IMG/VR virus record: IMGVR_UViG_3300005441_000001
Location: 1-53,170 of that record
Strand: one strand, 5' to 3'
Source of the DNA: a virus
DNA length: 53,170 bases
The notes under the pieces are model-generated. The model did no database searches. It was not told where the DNA came from and was given only the letters and a program-made list of their open reading frames with translations. This document shows positions 7,114-14,904 of the stretch, in pieces. How positions within the stretch are numbered: the first letter of the stretch is position 1; every line of letters starts with the position of its first letter. A program made the translations under genes and the position numbers.

Positions 7114-7161
7114 CAAACAACGTTCCACCAAAATGGGACATATATAGGTGTTTGGTGGCGG
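7114..7161 (+). promoter_or_regulatory. Paired control element, copy B
   Basis: CAAAC-N2-CGTTCCACCAAA, 18 variable bases including TATATA, then TTTGGTGGCGG. The same architecture with identical spacing occurs at the circular junction, inverted, upstream of the leftward block. The 8-bp arms CCACCAAA/TTTGGTGG form a dyad. It is a likely phage-specific promoter or regulator binding site for the rightward block. Confidence 0.6.
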
Positions 7162-7173
7162 TGGGATCGAGGA

Positions 7174-7240
7174 CTCACTTCCCTTCGGCTCGCGCTTCCA
7201 GCGCGCGAGCACAGCTCGTACAGCCGAGGGGAGTTGTGAG
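7174..7240 (+). ncRNA. Structured leader or small RNA
   Basis: CTCAC (7174-7178) pairs with GTGAG (7236-7240), CTTCGGCT pairs with AGCCGAGG (near 7183-7190/7222-7229), and an inner hairpin GCTCGCGC (7188-7195)/GCGCGAGC (7203-7210) sits inside. It lies between control element B and the tRNA promoter, so it would be transcribed only from element B. Its nature is inferred from folding by eye. Confidence 0.4.
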
Positions 7241-7279
7241 GGCCGGGCGAGCCTCGTGGTAAGAAGTGCGGTGAGAGGG

Positions 7280-7308
7280 TTGACGTTTCGAACGAGAGTT
7301 GCTAGAGT
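7280..7308 (+). promoter_or_regulatory. Sigma70-like promoter of tRNA-Met and late operon
   Basis: -35 TTGACG (7280-7285), 17-bp spacer, -10 TAGAGT (7303-7308). Transcription would start about 5 bases before tRNA-Met and could continue into terminase and the late genes. Confidence 0.65.
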
Positions 7309-7320
7309 AGAACAATCGAC

Positions 7321-7390
7321 GCGGAGTAGCGCAGAGGCAGCGCGCCAGGCTCATACCCTGGAGGTCGTGGGTTCAAATCCCACCTCCGCA
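7321..7390 (+). tRNA. tRNA-Met (CAT)
   Basis: A cloverleaf with acceptor GCGGAG (7321-7326)/CTCCGC (7384-7389), D-stem GCGC/GCGC, anticodon stem CCAGG/CCTGG with loop CTCATAC (anticodon CAT at 7352-7354), T-arm GTGGG/CCCAC with loop TTCAAAT, and discriminator A7390. The acceptor has six pairs rather than seven and CCA is not encoded. CAT could also mean initiator or lysidine-modified Ile; an elongator-type Met is most likely. It is the first element of the rightward transcript. Confidence 0.9.
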
Positions 7391-7415
7391 TCCAAATTCT
7401 AGCAAGGAGCGTGCC

Positions 7416-7634
7416 ATGGCATCAAAAGCTTTCTTCTCTCTGGAACAGTGTGTTGAGGATTACACCAAGGCAGGGACCGATGCGCGACGTGGCGCTGAGG
7501 CGTTCGCGGACGGCGCGGAGTTGGATGTGAACATCTCGTCTGAACGCGCGGAGTTGAAGGGCGTGGTCGCGTTCTTCCGCAAGGCTGCGGATGGTATCGA
7601 GCGGGATGGCGGGTTGAAGCGGCGCCCGGCGTAA
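7416..7634 (+). CDS. 72-aa hypothetical protein
   Basis: The first protein gene of the late block. The SD AGGAG precedes the ATG at 7416. MASKAFFSLEQCVEDYTKAG and the following acidic/basic residues look like a small alpha-helical protein, and the C-terminus is basic (RDGGLKRRPA). It lies just before the terminase small subunit, 3 bases apart. It could be a packaging accessory protein, but no family is recognised. Confidence 0.7.
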   Translation: MASKAFFSLEQCVEDYTKAGTDARRGAEAFADGAELDVNISSERAELKGVVAFFRKAADGIERDGGLKRRPA

Positions 7635-7637
7635 CGC

Positions 7638-8213
7638 ATGGCGGTGAATGGTTCACTCAAGGCCCTTGAGCGCCGGCTCGTTAACAACGACCTGACCGCC
7701 GAGGATGCGGCTGAGCTGAAAACAGTTCGCCAGGTGGTTGCCCTTCGCCGGGAGGGCGCCACCATCCTTGAGTGTGCCAGGAAGGTGGGGCTAACGGAGC
7801 GGGCGCTCGGGCAGCGATTGAAGCGCGGCGTGTGGGCGTTGTACGAGGACTACGCGAGGAAGCTCGAACGCGGGAATGACGAGAAGCAGGTTCAGGATGT
7901 CGTGCGCGGGGCGAAGCAAGCGTTCGCGCAGTTCGCGCCCGACGCGATTGACTTCTACAAAGAGTGCTTCAAGCGGAACCCGATTGAGGAGCAAGACGAG
8001 AAGGGTATCTTCGTGGACCCGGCCCGCGCAGAGTGGGCGACGGAGCGTGTATCGAAGGGCCTCGGGCTGACCGAGCCGGACGTGGCAACGCGCCCGACTA
8101 TCAACATCGGCAGCGCGATCATCGTCGGGGAGTTGAGCATCCTCGCGCAAGACGACGCAAAAGCGGAGCAGGCGATCATTGACATCACCCCCACCGAAAA
8201 GTCGGACGGTTAA
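7638..8213 (+). CDS. terS: Terminase small subunit (putative)
   Basis: A DNA-recognition subunit that would load the packaging motor. The 191-residue protein has a helix-turn-helix near residues 42-60 (TILECARKVGLTERALGQRL), a long helical centre and an acidic C-terminal tail. Its size, the HTH and its location before the large subunit fit the family. The start ATG at 7638 follows the previous stop by three bases. Assignment rests mainly on HTH plus context. Confidence 0.75.
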   Translation: MAVNGSLKALERRLVNNDLTAEDAAELKTVRQVVALRREGATILECARKVGLTERALGQRLKRGVWALYEDYARKLERGNDEKQVQDVVRGAKQAFAQFAPDAIDFYKECFKRNPIEEQDEKGIFVDPARAEWATERVSKGLGLTEPDVATRPTINIGSAIIVGELSILAQDDAKAEQAIIDITPTEKSDG

Positions 8214-8217
8214 GCGC

Positions 8218-8358
8218 GTGAGTACTTCGCGCCCGTCCACACCACTCTCAAGGATGCGCGTGAAGCGCGCCCGTGCCAAAGCCAAGGTGATAGCTGGCGG
8301 TACGGGCATACCTATTAACATCTTCGATCAACTGGCGGATCGTGTCGATCACAAGTGA
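8218..8358 (+). CDS. 46-aa basic protein
   Basis: A GTG start four bases after the terS stop. The Arg/Lys-rich N-terminus (MSTSRPSTPLSRMRVKRARA) is followed by KVIAGGTGIPINIFDQLADR. It overlaps the next gene by 17 bases. Compact spacing and coding-like sequence support it; function unknown. Confidence 0.5.
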   Translation: MSTSRPSTPLSRMRVKRARAKAKVIAGGTGIPINIFDQLADRVDHK

Positions 8359-8533
8359 CTCTCGCCCAGGGTGGCGCTTCGCGGCACGCTGGCGTTTTCG
8401 CTTGTTCCTTTGCTACGGTTGCGGCGCCCGCATGCGCGCCCGGAACGGCCTGCTCACCCTCACCGATAACGGCCTCCTACAATGGGCATGCCTCGCCTGC
8501 TGGCAAAGCGCGGACAGGCGGGCCGCGACGTAA
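8342..8533 (+). CDS. 63-aa zinc-ribbon protein
   Basis: A GTG start at 8342. CYGCGARM and, about 20 residues later, CLACW form a CxxC-CxxC zinc ribbon (about residues 24-55). HNH-like or ribbon proteins are often beside terminase and help packaging, but no HNH residues are visible here. Its TAA overlaps the ATG of the large terminase (TAATG). Confidence 0.6.
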   Translation: MSITSDSRPGWRFAARWRFRLFLCYGCGARMRARNGLLTLTDNGLLQWACLACWQSADRRAAT

Positions 8534-10431
8534 TGTTCACCTTCAACGATCCGCGCGCGGACGAGAAGAACTACTACGTCATGCCGCCCCCGCCGCCGTA
8601 CCGCTTCTGGCTTAAGGGTGAGAAGTTATGCGGCCTACAAGCGCGGATCGACTCGAAGCAAACGCTATCACAGACAGACTACCTAGAGTACAAACGCCTC
8701 CGGGGCAAGACCGACTTCTTCTACTTCGCGAAATACATCGCTGGGTTCACCTGGCTGGAATGGGACTTACATGGACCAATTGCTTACGCCTGGAGCGCAC
8801 CTAACGGCACTCGTCATGGCGGTCGCCGCTACGGGCGCTTTCGTCTTGGCGTTGTACCGCGCGCTCACTTAAAGACCTCGCTTATGACACAGGCGTACTG
8901 CCTGTGGCGCCTCGTGTGCAACCCCGAGGAGCGGGTGCTCATTTACACGAGCACGTTCGACTTCGCTGGCGTGATTATGAACTACATCCGCACGACGTTG
9001 GAAGGAGGCGGGCAGCATGGTGAAATGTTCCTTCAATGCTACGGAGATATCGTACCACGGCCGGGTGACAGGAGTAAGTGGACTACGAATGACATTACGC
9101 TCAATCGCAAGGGCGCTTTCTCCGATCCGTCTATTAAAGCCCGTGGTATTGGTTCGCGTGTCGTTGGTGGACACCACACGCTCCAACTTATTGATGACTT
9201 GGTTGTTGAAGAACTCAACCGAACACAGATGGACAAAGCGATTCGCGAACTCGATGGGTTGGACCCGTTGTATCATAGTGTTGCGCTTGGAGAGCGGCGC
9301 TATGTAGGAACCCCCTGGGCCTTCTACGATCCTATCGTATACATTGCCCGTAACTGGAAAGATGCGCTGGTTGTTAGAATTCCTTGGCGTGACGCTAGCG
9401 GCCGACCCATTTTCTCTTATGAGCAGGCAGATCGCGAGGCGGGTCTCCCAGTCGGCACGTCCCTAAACGAATACACCGCCTACGCCGAGGGGATGAAACA
9501 GCGGAATAGCTGGTTTTTCTCCTGTCAATACGAATGTTACCCTCAATCCGAAGAGGGGCTCGGCTTCCGTAAGCAATGGTTCAAATACTTCAAGCTCGCC
9601 GCGTCGAAAATCATCGAGCTGGACGCCGACGAGCGCCCGAATGGGCGGGAAACCCCCCTTGCTGCCTGCAACGTTTTCATCCTGATCGACCCTAATGTCA
9701 TCGACCCGCCTGGTTCGCGCACAGGAGTGAACACCAACGTCGAAATCCGGCGCAAGGGGGACTTCGCGGCATGGATTGTCCTCGCCGTCAGCCCTGAAAA
9801 CTACTGGTACATCGTCCGGGTCATCCGTTGGAGGTGCAACCTTGACCAGTTTACGGCGAAAACTCATGAATTGGTTGCAGTGTGGCAGCCCAAGTGGGTG
9901 GCAATCGAGCAAATTGCTGCCCAACGGCTGTTCTATCACATATTTCAACGAGAATTTCGCGCTGGTAAGCCAAAATTCCAGATCGTACCATGGCAGGGAG
10001 GCCACGCTTCCAAGCCTATGCGCATCAAAGGGCTCATTCCCTTCTACTCCAACGGATTCGTCTGGCACCGCGTCGGGGATCAGCCCGAAGTAACGAAAGG
10101 TTTCCATGATCTTGAAGGAGAACTCCTTGACGGTGATGGCGCTGAGCACGATGATTCTTCTGATGCTCTCTCCGCCGCTGTTCCTCTTGTTTATCCACCT
10201 GGAAAAGACAAACCTCTGGCGGTTGATGAAGCTATCGCGCTCATTAAGCGCGACGCGAAGTGGGCCACGCTCGATCCTGCCTCTCGTGAAGAGGCGATGG
10301 CGTGGGAGCGAAAGAAACGTAAGGGTATGCTAACAGGCGATCAGCTTCTTACCGGCCTACACATGCACGATTACGACGAAGACGGCGACCCGCTCGACGG
10401 TCTCGTCCATCCCTCGGCAGCGGAGTACTAA
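8533..10431 (+). CDS. terL: Terminase large subunit
   Basis: The packaging motor ATPase and nuclease, 632 residues from the ATG at 8533 (TAATG overlap with the ribbon gene). ATPase motifs: a Walker A-like VVPRAHLKTSLMT near 107-119 and Walker B LQLIDD near 217-222. The RNase H-like nuclease has acidic clusters at ILIDPN (383-388), AIEQ (457-460) and HDDSSDA (539-545). Its order with portal and scaffold downstream is standard. The next gene starts one base after its stop. An earlier in-frame ATG at 8482 lies within the ribbon gene and is less likely. Confidence 0.95.
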   Translation: MFTFNDPRADEKNYYVMPPPPPYRFWLKGEKLCGLQARIDSKQTLSQTDYLEYKRLRGKTDFFYFAKYIAGFTWLEWDLHGPIAYAWSAPNGTRHGGRRYGRFRLGVVPRAHLKTSLMTQAYCLWRLVCNPEERVLIYTSTFDFAGVIMNYIRTTLEGGGQHGEMFLQCYGDIVPRPGDRSKWTTNDITLNRKGAFSDPSIKARGIGSRVVGGHHTLQLIDDLVVEELNRTQMDKAIRELDGLDPLYHSVALGERRYVGTPWAFYDPIVYIARNWKDALVVRIPWRDASGRPIFSYEQADREAGLPVGTSLNEYTAYAEGMKQRNSWFFSCQYECYPQSEEGLGFRKQWFKYFKLAASKIIELDADERPNGRETPLAACNVFILIDPNVIDPPGSRTGVNTNVEIRRKGDFAAWIVLAVSPENYWYIVRVIRWRCNLDQFTAKTHELVAVWQPKWVAIEQIAAQRLFYHIFQREFRAGKPKFQIVPWQGGHASKPMRIKGLIPFYSNGFVWHRVGDQPEVTKGFHDLEGELLDGDGAEHDDSSDALSAAVPLVYPPGKDKPLAVDEAIALIKRDAKWATLDPASREEAMAWERKKRKGMLTGDQLLTGLHMHDYDEDGDPLDGLVHPSAAEY

Positions 10432-10432
10432 A

Positions 10433-10816
10433 ATGAAAGTGGGATACTACAATGGATACGCCAAAGGACTACAGGACGGACGGGCTTACGCCCTTCAAGA
10501 CTTTGAACGAGTTCTTGCAGTACTGCGAGAGGAGTTGGGTGACGCACGCGCCGACGCCGCGAACCAAGCGCACCGCGCTGACGCCGCCGTCGACCTCCTC
10601 CTTGGACACCTTGGGGAACGAGCCATCTCTATCGCTGGTGAAGTACGCGAAACCGAGCGCTCCGAGCGACACATAAAGGCTGTACAGCAACTGAGCACCA
10701 TGCCCGATCCGACTGACGAACTTCCGTACGGGCACCCGCTCGGGCGGTTCACGTCGGAGCGCGAAGCAGCTCTCTCACTTGGGGAAGACGTGGATGGAGT
10801 AGAGGCGAATGGATAA
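10433..10816 (+). CDS. 127-aa coiled-coil protein
   Basis: Not recognised. MKVGYYNGYAKGLQDGRAYA leads into a long amphipathic helix rich in Ala, Arg, Asp and Glu (about 22-85), then a flexible acidic tail. It lies between terminase and portal and overlaps the portal start (ATGGATAA). It may assist portal or packaging, by position only. Confidence 0.7.
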   Translation: MKVGYYNGYAKGLQDGRAYALQDFERVLAVLREELGDARADAANQAHRADAAVDLLLGHLGERAISIAGEVRETERSERHIKAVQQLSTMPDPTDELPYGHPLGRFTSEREAALSLGEDVDGVEANG

Positions 10817-12809
10817 GGGTAAGGTTCAGAAGTTTTACAACGCAGCAGTTGGGAGGCTCGCGCGCGGGCGCGAGGCTGTGCTTCGCGCGGCGTACGAGAA
10901 TAGCCTCTTCTGGGCCGACATCCAGTGGATTCGCTGGTCCGGCGTGGAGCATACCTTCGTGCGCTCGAACACAGCGCGCAACGTCCCGCGTCCGGTCGAG
11001 AACGTGTACCGCCCGAAGTTGATGAAGGCAGTGTCGCGACTCGCGTCGGTCGAACCCTCGCTGACATTCTCCCCTGGTTCTGAGAAGGAGGACGACCGTA
11101 TCACCGCCGACAATGGCCGCCTCGTGCAGAAGTACATCGAGGATATCGTTCGTATTGAGGAGTTACGCCTTCGCCTCGCGTACCAGACAGTCCTGTTCGG
11201 CAACGCCTGGCTTATCAACAACTTCGACCCCGACGCCGGACCTATGGTCGACGTAGGCGGTGGGCGCTTCGAACCTCAGGGCGAGCAATGCGCGGACGTG
11301 GGGAACATCTACGAGATGTTGATGGACTACACGATCCCCGACCAGCGCCGCCAGCCGGTCGTCATCTGGCGGAAGATGCGGACGATCGAGTGGCTGCGTG
11401 AGCACTACCCAGAAGTCGCGCCGCCGGACGGGGACAACTCAAACGCGGCTGGCGACCTCGGCCTGACGATGTTGCAGAACATCGTGCGCCTCCAGCCGAC
11501 GCTCGTGTCCATTGTCGGTTCCGGCGCGCAGTACTCGAACGCGGTGATCGTTGATGAAGTGTTCGCGCTCCCGTGTAAGGAGTTCCCTCGCGGCCTCCTC
11601 GCGCGCGTGATGAACAACGGCGAGCAGGTACTTGAGGCGAAACCTAACCCGTTCCACGACGGCACGCCAGCGAAGCCCGGCCGCGTCTTCATCCCCATCA
11701 CCCACTTCGGTTACGATGAAGTCCCAGGAGCGTTACTATGCACAACCCCGGCGAACTCTCTCAAGGAGCCGCAGCGCCAACGCAATCGGTTGATCTCGCA
11801 CATCCTCCTGTACTTTGCCCGCAATGCCAATGGTGTCTGGGCCATCCCAGAGAATGCGGACGTATCCACGATCGGTGGCACGGAGGGTATCGTCATCCGG
11901 TACATGGCGAATTCCGCCGGGGGTGGTGCCCCGCAGCGCATCGACGGCGCAACGCTCCCGAGCACGTTCGCTGAGCGTCTGAACCAGATTGACAAGACCA
12001 TGGATGATATCGTCACCGTTGGCGATATCGCCGAGTCCTTCCCGCGTATGGACTCCCCGAACATGCTGAACACAATCATCGAGCAGCAGATGCAACAGCT
12101 CGGGCCGGTGTTCAAGCGCTGGGGCGCGTCGTGGGTCGAGGCGGCAAAGCAACAGTTCTTCATCTTCCGTAACTTCGCGCCCGAGGAGTTGTTCTACAAG
12201 ATCAAGGGTGAGGAAGCACGGTGGTCGTTCAAGAAGATCGCGACCGCCGACCTCAGCGGTGGCATTGACATTCGCGTCGAGGCGAACAGCCTCATGCCGA
12301 AGACAATCCTCCAGAAAAAGTCGGCGTACGAGCAGCTCGCGCAGACCCTCCCGCAGTTGATGCTGGACCCGGACGTGCAGTTGAAGTTCGCCCGCGCGTT
12401 CGGGGCGGTTGAGTTGCTAGAGGGCCTCGCCTCCGACGACAACCAGATCGCGCGTGAGCACGACGCGGTGATCGCCTGGGCGCGGCAGTTCTTCAACATG
12501 GAGACCGGGGAGCTGCTCCCGAACGTTGACCCCAACGACCCCGCCCTTACGATGCCGGTCCACGTTGACCCGGACTGGGATAACCACCCTCTTCACCTCC
12601 AGCGCCACCGTGAGTTCTGCCAGAGTGAGGAGTTTCAGGGGCTCCCGCTTAGCGTGCAAGAAGCGTTCCGTACGATGCACTATCGCGTTCACGCGCAGCT
12701 GTACGCCGAGCAGATGCAGGCGCAGAGCGGTGGAGGCGGCGGTGGGGAACCTGACGGCGACGAAAACGGCCCGCCCTCTAAGGGTTCGAAAGGTGAGGAC
12801 AATGGTTGA
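10809..12809 (+). CDS. Portal protein
   Basis: The 666-residue dodecameric vertex protein through which DNA enters and leaves. It lies directly after terminase and before the scaffold/capsid genes. The core resembles large podovirus portals: NVYRPKLMKAVSRLASVEPS near residue 60 and conserved helical RNRLISHILLYFARN in the middle. The C-terminus is Gly- and Asp-rich (GGGGGEPDGDENG), as is common. A length over 600 residues is typical for podoviruses. Assignment is by context and overall pattern. Confidence 0.88.
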   Translation: MDKGKVQKFYNAAVGRLARGREAVLRAAYENSLFWADIQWIRWSGVEHTFVRSNTARNVPRPVENVYRPKLMKAVSRLASVEPSLTFSPGSEKEDDRITADNGRLVQKYIEDIVRIEELRLRLAYQTVLFGNAWLINNFDPDAGPMVDVGGGRFEPQGEQCADVGNIYEMLMDYTIPDQRRQPVVIWRKMRTIEWLREHYPEVAPPDGDNSNAAGDLGLTMLQNIVRLQPTLVSIVGSGAQYSNAVIVDEVFALPCKEFPRGLLARVMNNGEQVLEAKPNPFHDGTPAKPGRVFIPITHFGYDEVPGALLCTTPANSLKEPQRQRNRLISHILLYFARNANGVWAIPENADVSTIGGTEGIVIRYMANSAGGGAPQRIDGATLPSTFAERLNQIDKTMDDIVTVGDIAESFPRMDSPNMLNTIIEQQMQQLGPVFKRWGASWVEAAKQQFFIFRNFAPEELFYKIKGEEARWSFKKIATADLSGGIDIRVEANSLMPKTILQKKSAYEQLAQTLPQLMLDPDVQLKFARAFGAVELLEGLASDDNQIAREHDAVIAWARQFFNMETGELLPNVDPNDPALTMPVHVDPDWDNHPLHLQRHREFCQSEEFQGLPLSVQEAFRTMHYRVHAQLYAEQMQAQSGGGGGGEPDGDENGPPSKGSKGEDNG

Positions 12810-12834
12810 CAAACGGCGTTTTATTGAGTACAGT
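12806..12834 (+). promoter_or_regulatory. Sigma70-like promoter at the portal gene end
   Basis: -35 TTGACA (12806-12811), 17-bp spacer, -10 TACAGT (12829-12834). The match is very good. The predicted transcription start (about 12841) is at the ATG of the next gene (12842), which would give a leaderless or nearly leaderless message. Chance is possible because the -35 covers the portal stop. Confidence 0.45.
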
Positions 12835-12841
12835 GGGTACC

Positions 12842-13186
12842 ATGGCGTTTGATGGGCAGTCTGTTGTAGGGCAGGGCGGTCGTGCCAACGGCGGCGGAAT
12901 GTCCGCGATGGGTACGAATAAGCCTGACCCGATGGTGCAGCCGGCTCTAGCAAACGCTATGCGCCCTGGCTTGAGCCTCGCGCGCATGGCTCCTCCTGGT
13001 ACGCGCGCTGGTGCCGGGCGTGGTGGTGCCGGCCCGGGGGCGGGAGTAGCCCCCGGTGTCCAAGCCCCCGGTACGAAGATGAACTCCACCCAGCGCATTC
13101 GGCAGCAACAGGCTGAGCGTAAGCTCGCCGGATCGCGCCCTGGTCTTATGCAAGGGACCATGGGCGGCCGGACGCTGGGTTACTAA
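12842..13186 (+). CDS. 114-aa Gly/Ala/Pro-rich protein
   Basis: MAFDGQSVVGQGGRANGGGM begins a low-complexity protein rich in Gly, Ala, Pro and Arg, with a more ordered, basic C-terminus (STQRIRQQQAERKL). It is probably disordered. Its position between portal and scaffold suggests a minor virion or assembly protein. An upstream in-frame TTG at 12806 is possible but lies within the portal gene; the ATG at 12842 is preferred. Confidence 0.65.
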   Translation: MAFDGQSVVGQGGRANGGGMSAMGTNKPDPMVQPALANAMRPGLSLARMAPPGTRAGAGRGGAGPGAGVAPGVQAPGTKMNSTQRIRQQQAERKLAGSRPGLMQGTMGGRTLGY

Positions 13187-13187
13187 C

Positions 13188-13349
13188 ATGCCGATAAATA
13201 AGTACTTTCACGGCCACGGCGAGAAAGTCAAGGCCAACATGCAAAAGGAATACGGCGCCGAAAAGGGCGAGCGCGTGTTCTACGCCACCGCGAACAAGCG
13301 CGGTGAGAAACCAGGCGGGCATTTCAAGCGCCTCGCGGAGAAAAAGTAA
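13188..13349 (+). CDS. 53-aa basic protein (YATANKRG type)
   Basis: MPINKYFHGHGEKVKANMQK is followed by GERVFYATANKRGEKPGG. This short pattern (M..EYG...G..VFYATAN) is common in small proteins beside phage head genes; the function is unknown. The start is one base after the previous stop and the stop overlaps the next start (TAATG). Confidence 0.75.
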   Translation: MPINKYFHGHGEKVKANMQKEYGAEKGERVFYATANKRGEKPGGHFKRLAEKK

Positions 13350-13576
13350 TGGCAAATCACGGACTTACGCGCGTTGAGTGCCGAGGTGACAAGGTAGTCG
13401 TTGTCGCCGGGCCTGTCCCGCAGCATATCCAAGAGCAGATGCAGAGCGCAGAAGTAGAGAAATCCCCCATGACGCGCCGGATCGAGAAGAAGATCAACCT
13501 CCCGCCGCGTTTCATTGCACCACCGAAAGCAGACGTAACTAAACCCCAGGCAGACGAGAAGAAGGAGACGAAGTAA
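13349..13576 (+). CDS. 75-aa hypothetical protein
   Basis: MANHGLTRVECRGDKVVVVA: a short beta-rich N-terminal half, then a charged, Pro/Lys-rich tail ending KPQADEKKETK. The TAATG overlap with the previous gene shows coupling. No family is recognised; probably a small head-associated protein. Confidence 0.7.
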   Translation: MANHGLTRVECRGDKVVVVAGPVPQHIQEQMQSAEVEKSPMTRRIEKKINLPPRFIAPPKADVTKPQADEKKETK

Positions 13577-13837
13577 ATGGCGTTCACTATTGTAACGAAT
13601 GATCCAGGCGCGGCGCGGAAGACGGGCGTTGCGCGCCATGAGATGCAAGAGGCACAGGGCGGTGCTGCGACCGACGATTGGATTCTCGATGACGAGTTCG
13701 GCCCGGTCGCGTCGTTCGGGCGTGGCACGGCGGATACGCTTATCACGTACCTCGCGCTCTACCGTAACGGCATTGCTACGTACTTCTACCCGAATGCGAC
13801 GAACGACGGCGTGATCGTGTCCTCGGTGAAGCCATAA
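13577..13837 (+). CDS. 86-aa hypothetical protein
   Basis: MAFTIVTNDPGAARKTGVAR begins a compact, mainly beta protein (ITYLALYRNGIATYFYPNAT). It lies directly after the previous stop and ends in a TAATG junction with the next gene. Position suggests a virion or assembly role; family not recognised. Confidence 0.7.
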   Translation: MAFTIVTNDPGAARKTGVARHEMQEAQGGAATDDWILDDEFGPVASFGRGTADTLITYLALYRNGIATYFYPNATNDGVIVSSVKP

Positions 13838-14205
13838 TGCGGCGCTTTTTGTTCGTAGCGTTCGCCGCGTTGGCTCTCGTGGCGCAAGGCGCGTCGGCGC
13901 AGGTATCGCGTCCGCACGCTACCGCGACTCCACAGCCTGACAAGACTTCCGGGCACTCTGGCCTCCCGCGCTACGCTGTTGGCGCCTCGTGCGGGAACAC
14001 CGACGAGTACTTCTTCGGCGATACTGTCGGGTGTATCTACGCCTGTACAGACGGCCGGATTGTGATTGTCGCTGGCGTGGCGTGCGTGCTCCCGACTGTA
14101 GCGGCGACGATCGCGACGACTCCTACACCTACTGTCACTGTTACACCTACTGTAACGGCGACACCTACTCTCACTCCTACTCCAACACCGACTGCTACGG
14201 CCTAA
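13837..14205 (+). CDS. Secreted 122-aa protein with Pro/Thr-repeat tail
   Basis: MRRFLFVAFAALALVAQGAS followed by AQ is a classic Sec signal peptide with probable cleavage after ASA. A small Cys-containing domain (about 48-88; four Cys) follows, then about 30 residues of Thr-Pro repeats (TPTPTVTVTPTVTATPT). It sits between head genes and is joined to both neighbours by TAATG overlaps. An exported protein here is odd. The same architecture recurs in the two large genes at 26-30 kb. Confidence 0.75.
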   Translation: MRRFLFVAFAALALVAQGASAQVSRPHATATPQPDKTSGHSGLPRYAVGASCGNTDEYFFGDTVGCIYACTDGRIVIVAGVACVLPTVAATIATTPTPTVTVTPTVTATPTLTPTPTPTATA

Positions 14206-14426
14206 TGCAAGCTGGCCCTACATTCGACAACTTGCTCGCCCAGCCTGGACCGAGCGAAGCCCCCGCGCCGCAGTCAGCGGCCGGGGGCGTCGTACTCAAC
14301 GACCATGCGAAGCAGGCGGCGTTGCAAAGCCCGTTCCACCAGGCGCGGGTGCGTACGCTACAGTCGCTTGAGGGTTTGAAGACGCTTGCACAGCAGCTAG
14401 CACAGGAGGCGCGCGGTGGCCTCTAA
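14205..14426 (+). CDS. 73-aa helical protein
   Basis: MQAGPTFDNLLAQPGPSEAP leads to a C-terminal amphipathic helix (RTLQSLEGLKTLAQQLAQEA). TAATG start, overlap with the following gene. Probably a small structural or assembly protein; no family recognised. Confidence 0.65.
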   Translation: MQAGPTFDNLLAQPGPSEAPAPQSAAGGVVLNDHAKQAALQSPFHQARVRTLQSLEGLKTLAQQLAQEARGGL

Positions 14427-14862
14427 CCTTCGCACGCGTCTGACGATAGACGTTGGCGGGCAGCCGTATCAATTCGGCACCCCCTTCGTGCAAACGTTCC
14501 TCGCGCTTGAGCAGGAGCCGGCGCAGTATCAAGTTACGGTTCCTGCTGATAGCGCTGCGACGCTCTGGGACGGCGCCCCGCCGATTAGCACCTACGACTT
14601 CCTCGCGCTCGTGGCGGATCGCAACTGTCAAATCGAATTCACTGTCAACGGTGGCGAAGCGGATGAGTACCACTTCACGCTTCCGCTATTGGCAAACTTC
14701 CCCATTGTAGTCCCAGGCGGCCAGGCATACGCCGGCCAGACTGGAACTGAGGACGCCTTCACTGAAGGCACCCTTCGCGAAGTCACAAAGATTCGAGCGC
14801 TGAACACCGACACGGCAAACGCCGCGTTGGTCTCAGTGTTCGTAGCCCAGGAGGATTCGTAA
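14416..14862 (+). CDS. 148-aa beta-rich protein, possible head protein
   Basis: A GTG start within the previous gene. MASNLRTRLTIDVGGQPYQF and later segments are beta-rich, with little charge clustering. It precedes the scaffold, where head decoration or head-completion proteins often sit. No motif gives a firm assignment. Confidence 0.65.
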   Translation: MASNLRTRLTIDVGGQPYQFGTPFVQTFLALEQEPAQYQVTVPADSAATLWDGAPPISTYDFLALVADRNCQIEFTVNGGEADEYHFTLPLLANFPIVVPGGQAYAGQTGTEDAFTEGTLREVTKIRALNTDTANAALVSVFVAQEDS

Positions 14863-14904
14863 GCCGCAGACTTACGGACCTTCATACCAAAGGAGACGGC
14901 GATC

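Noticed and set aside
14120-14200. CRISPR-like repeats
   Set aside because: Periodic ACN-CCN codons with no spacers; a protein-level repeat. No CRISPR array or cas gene was seen in the window.
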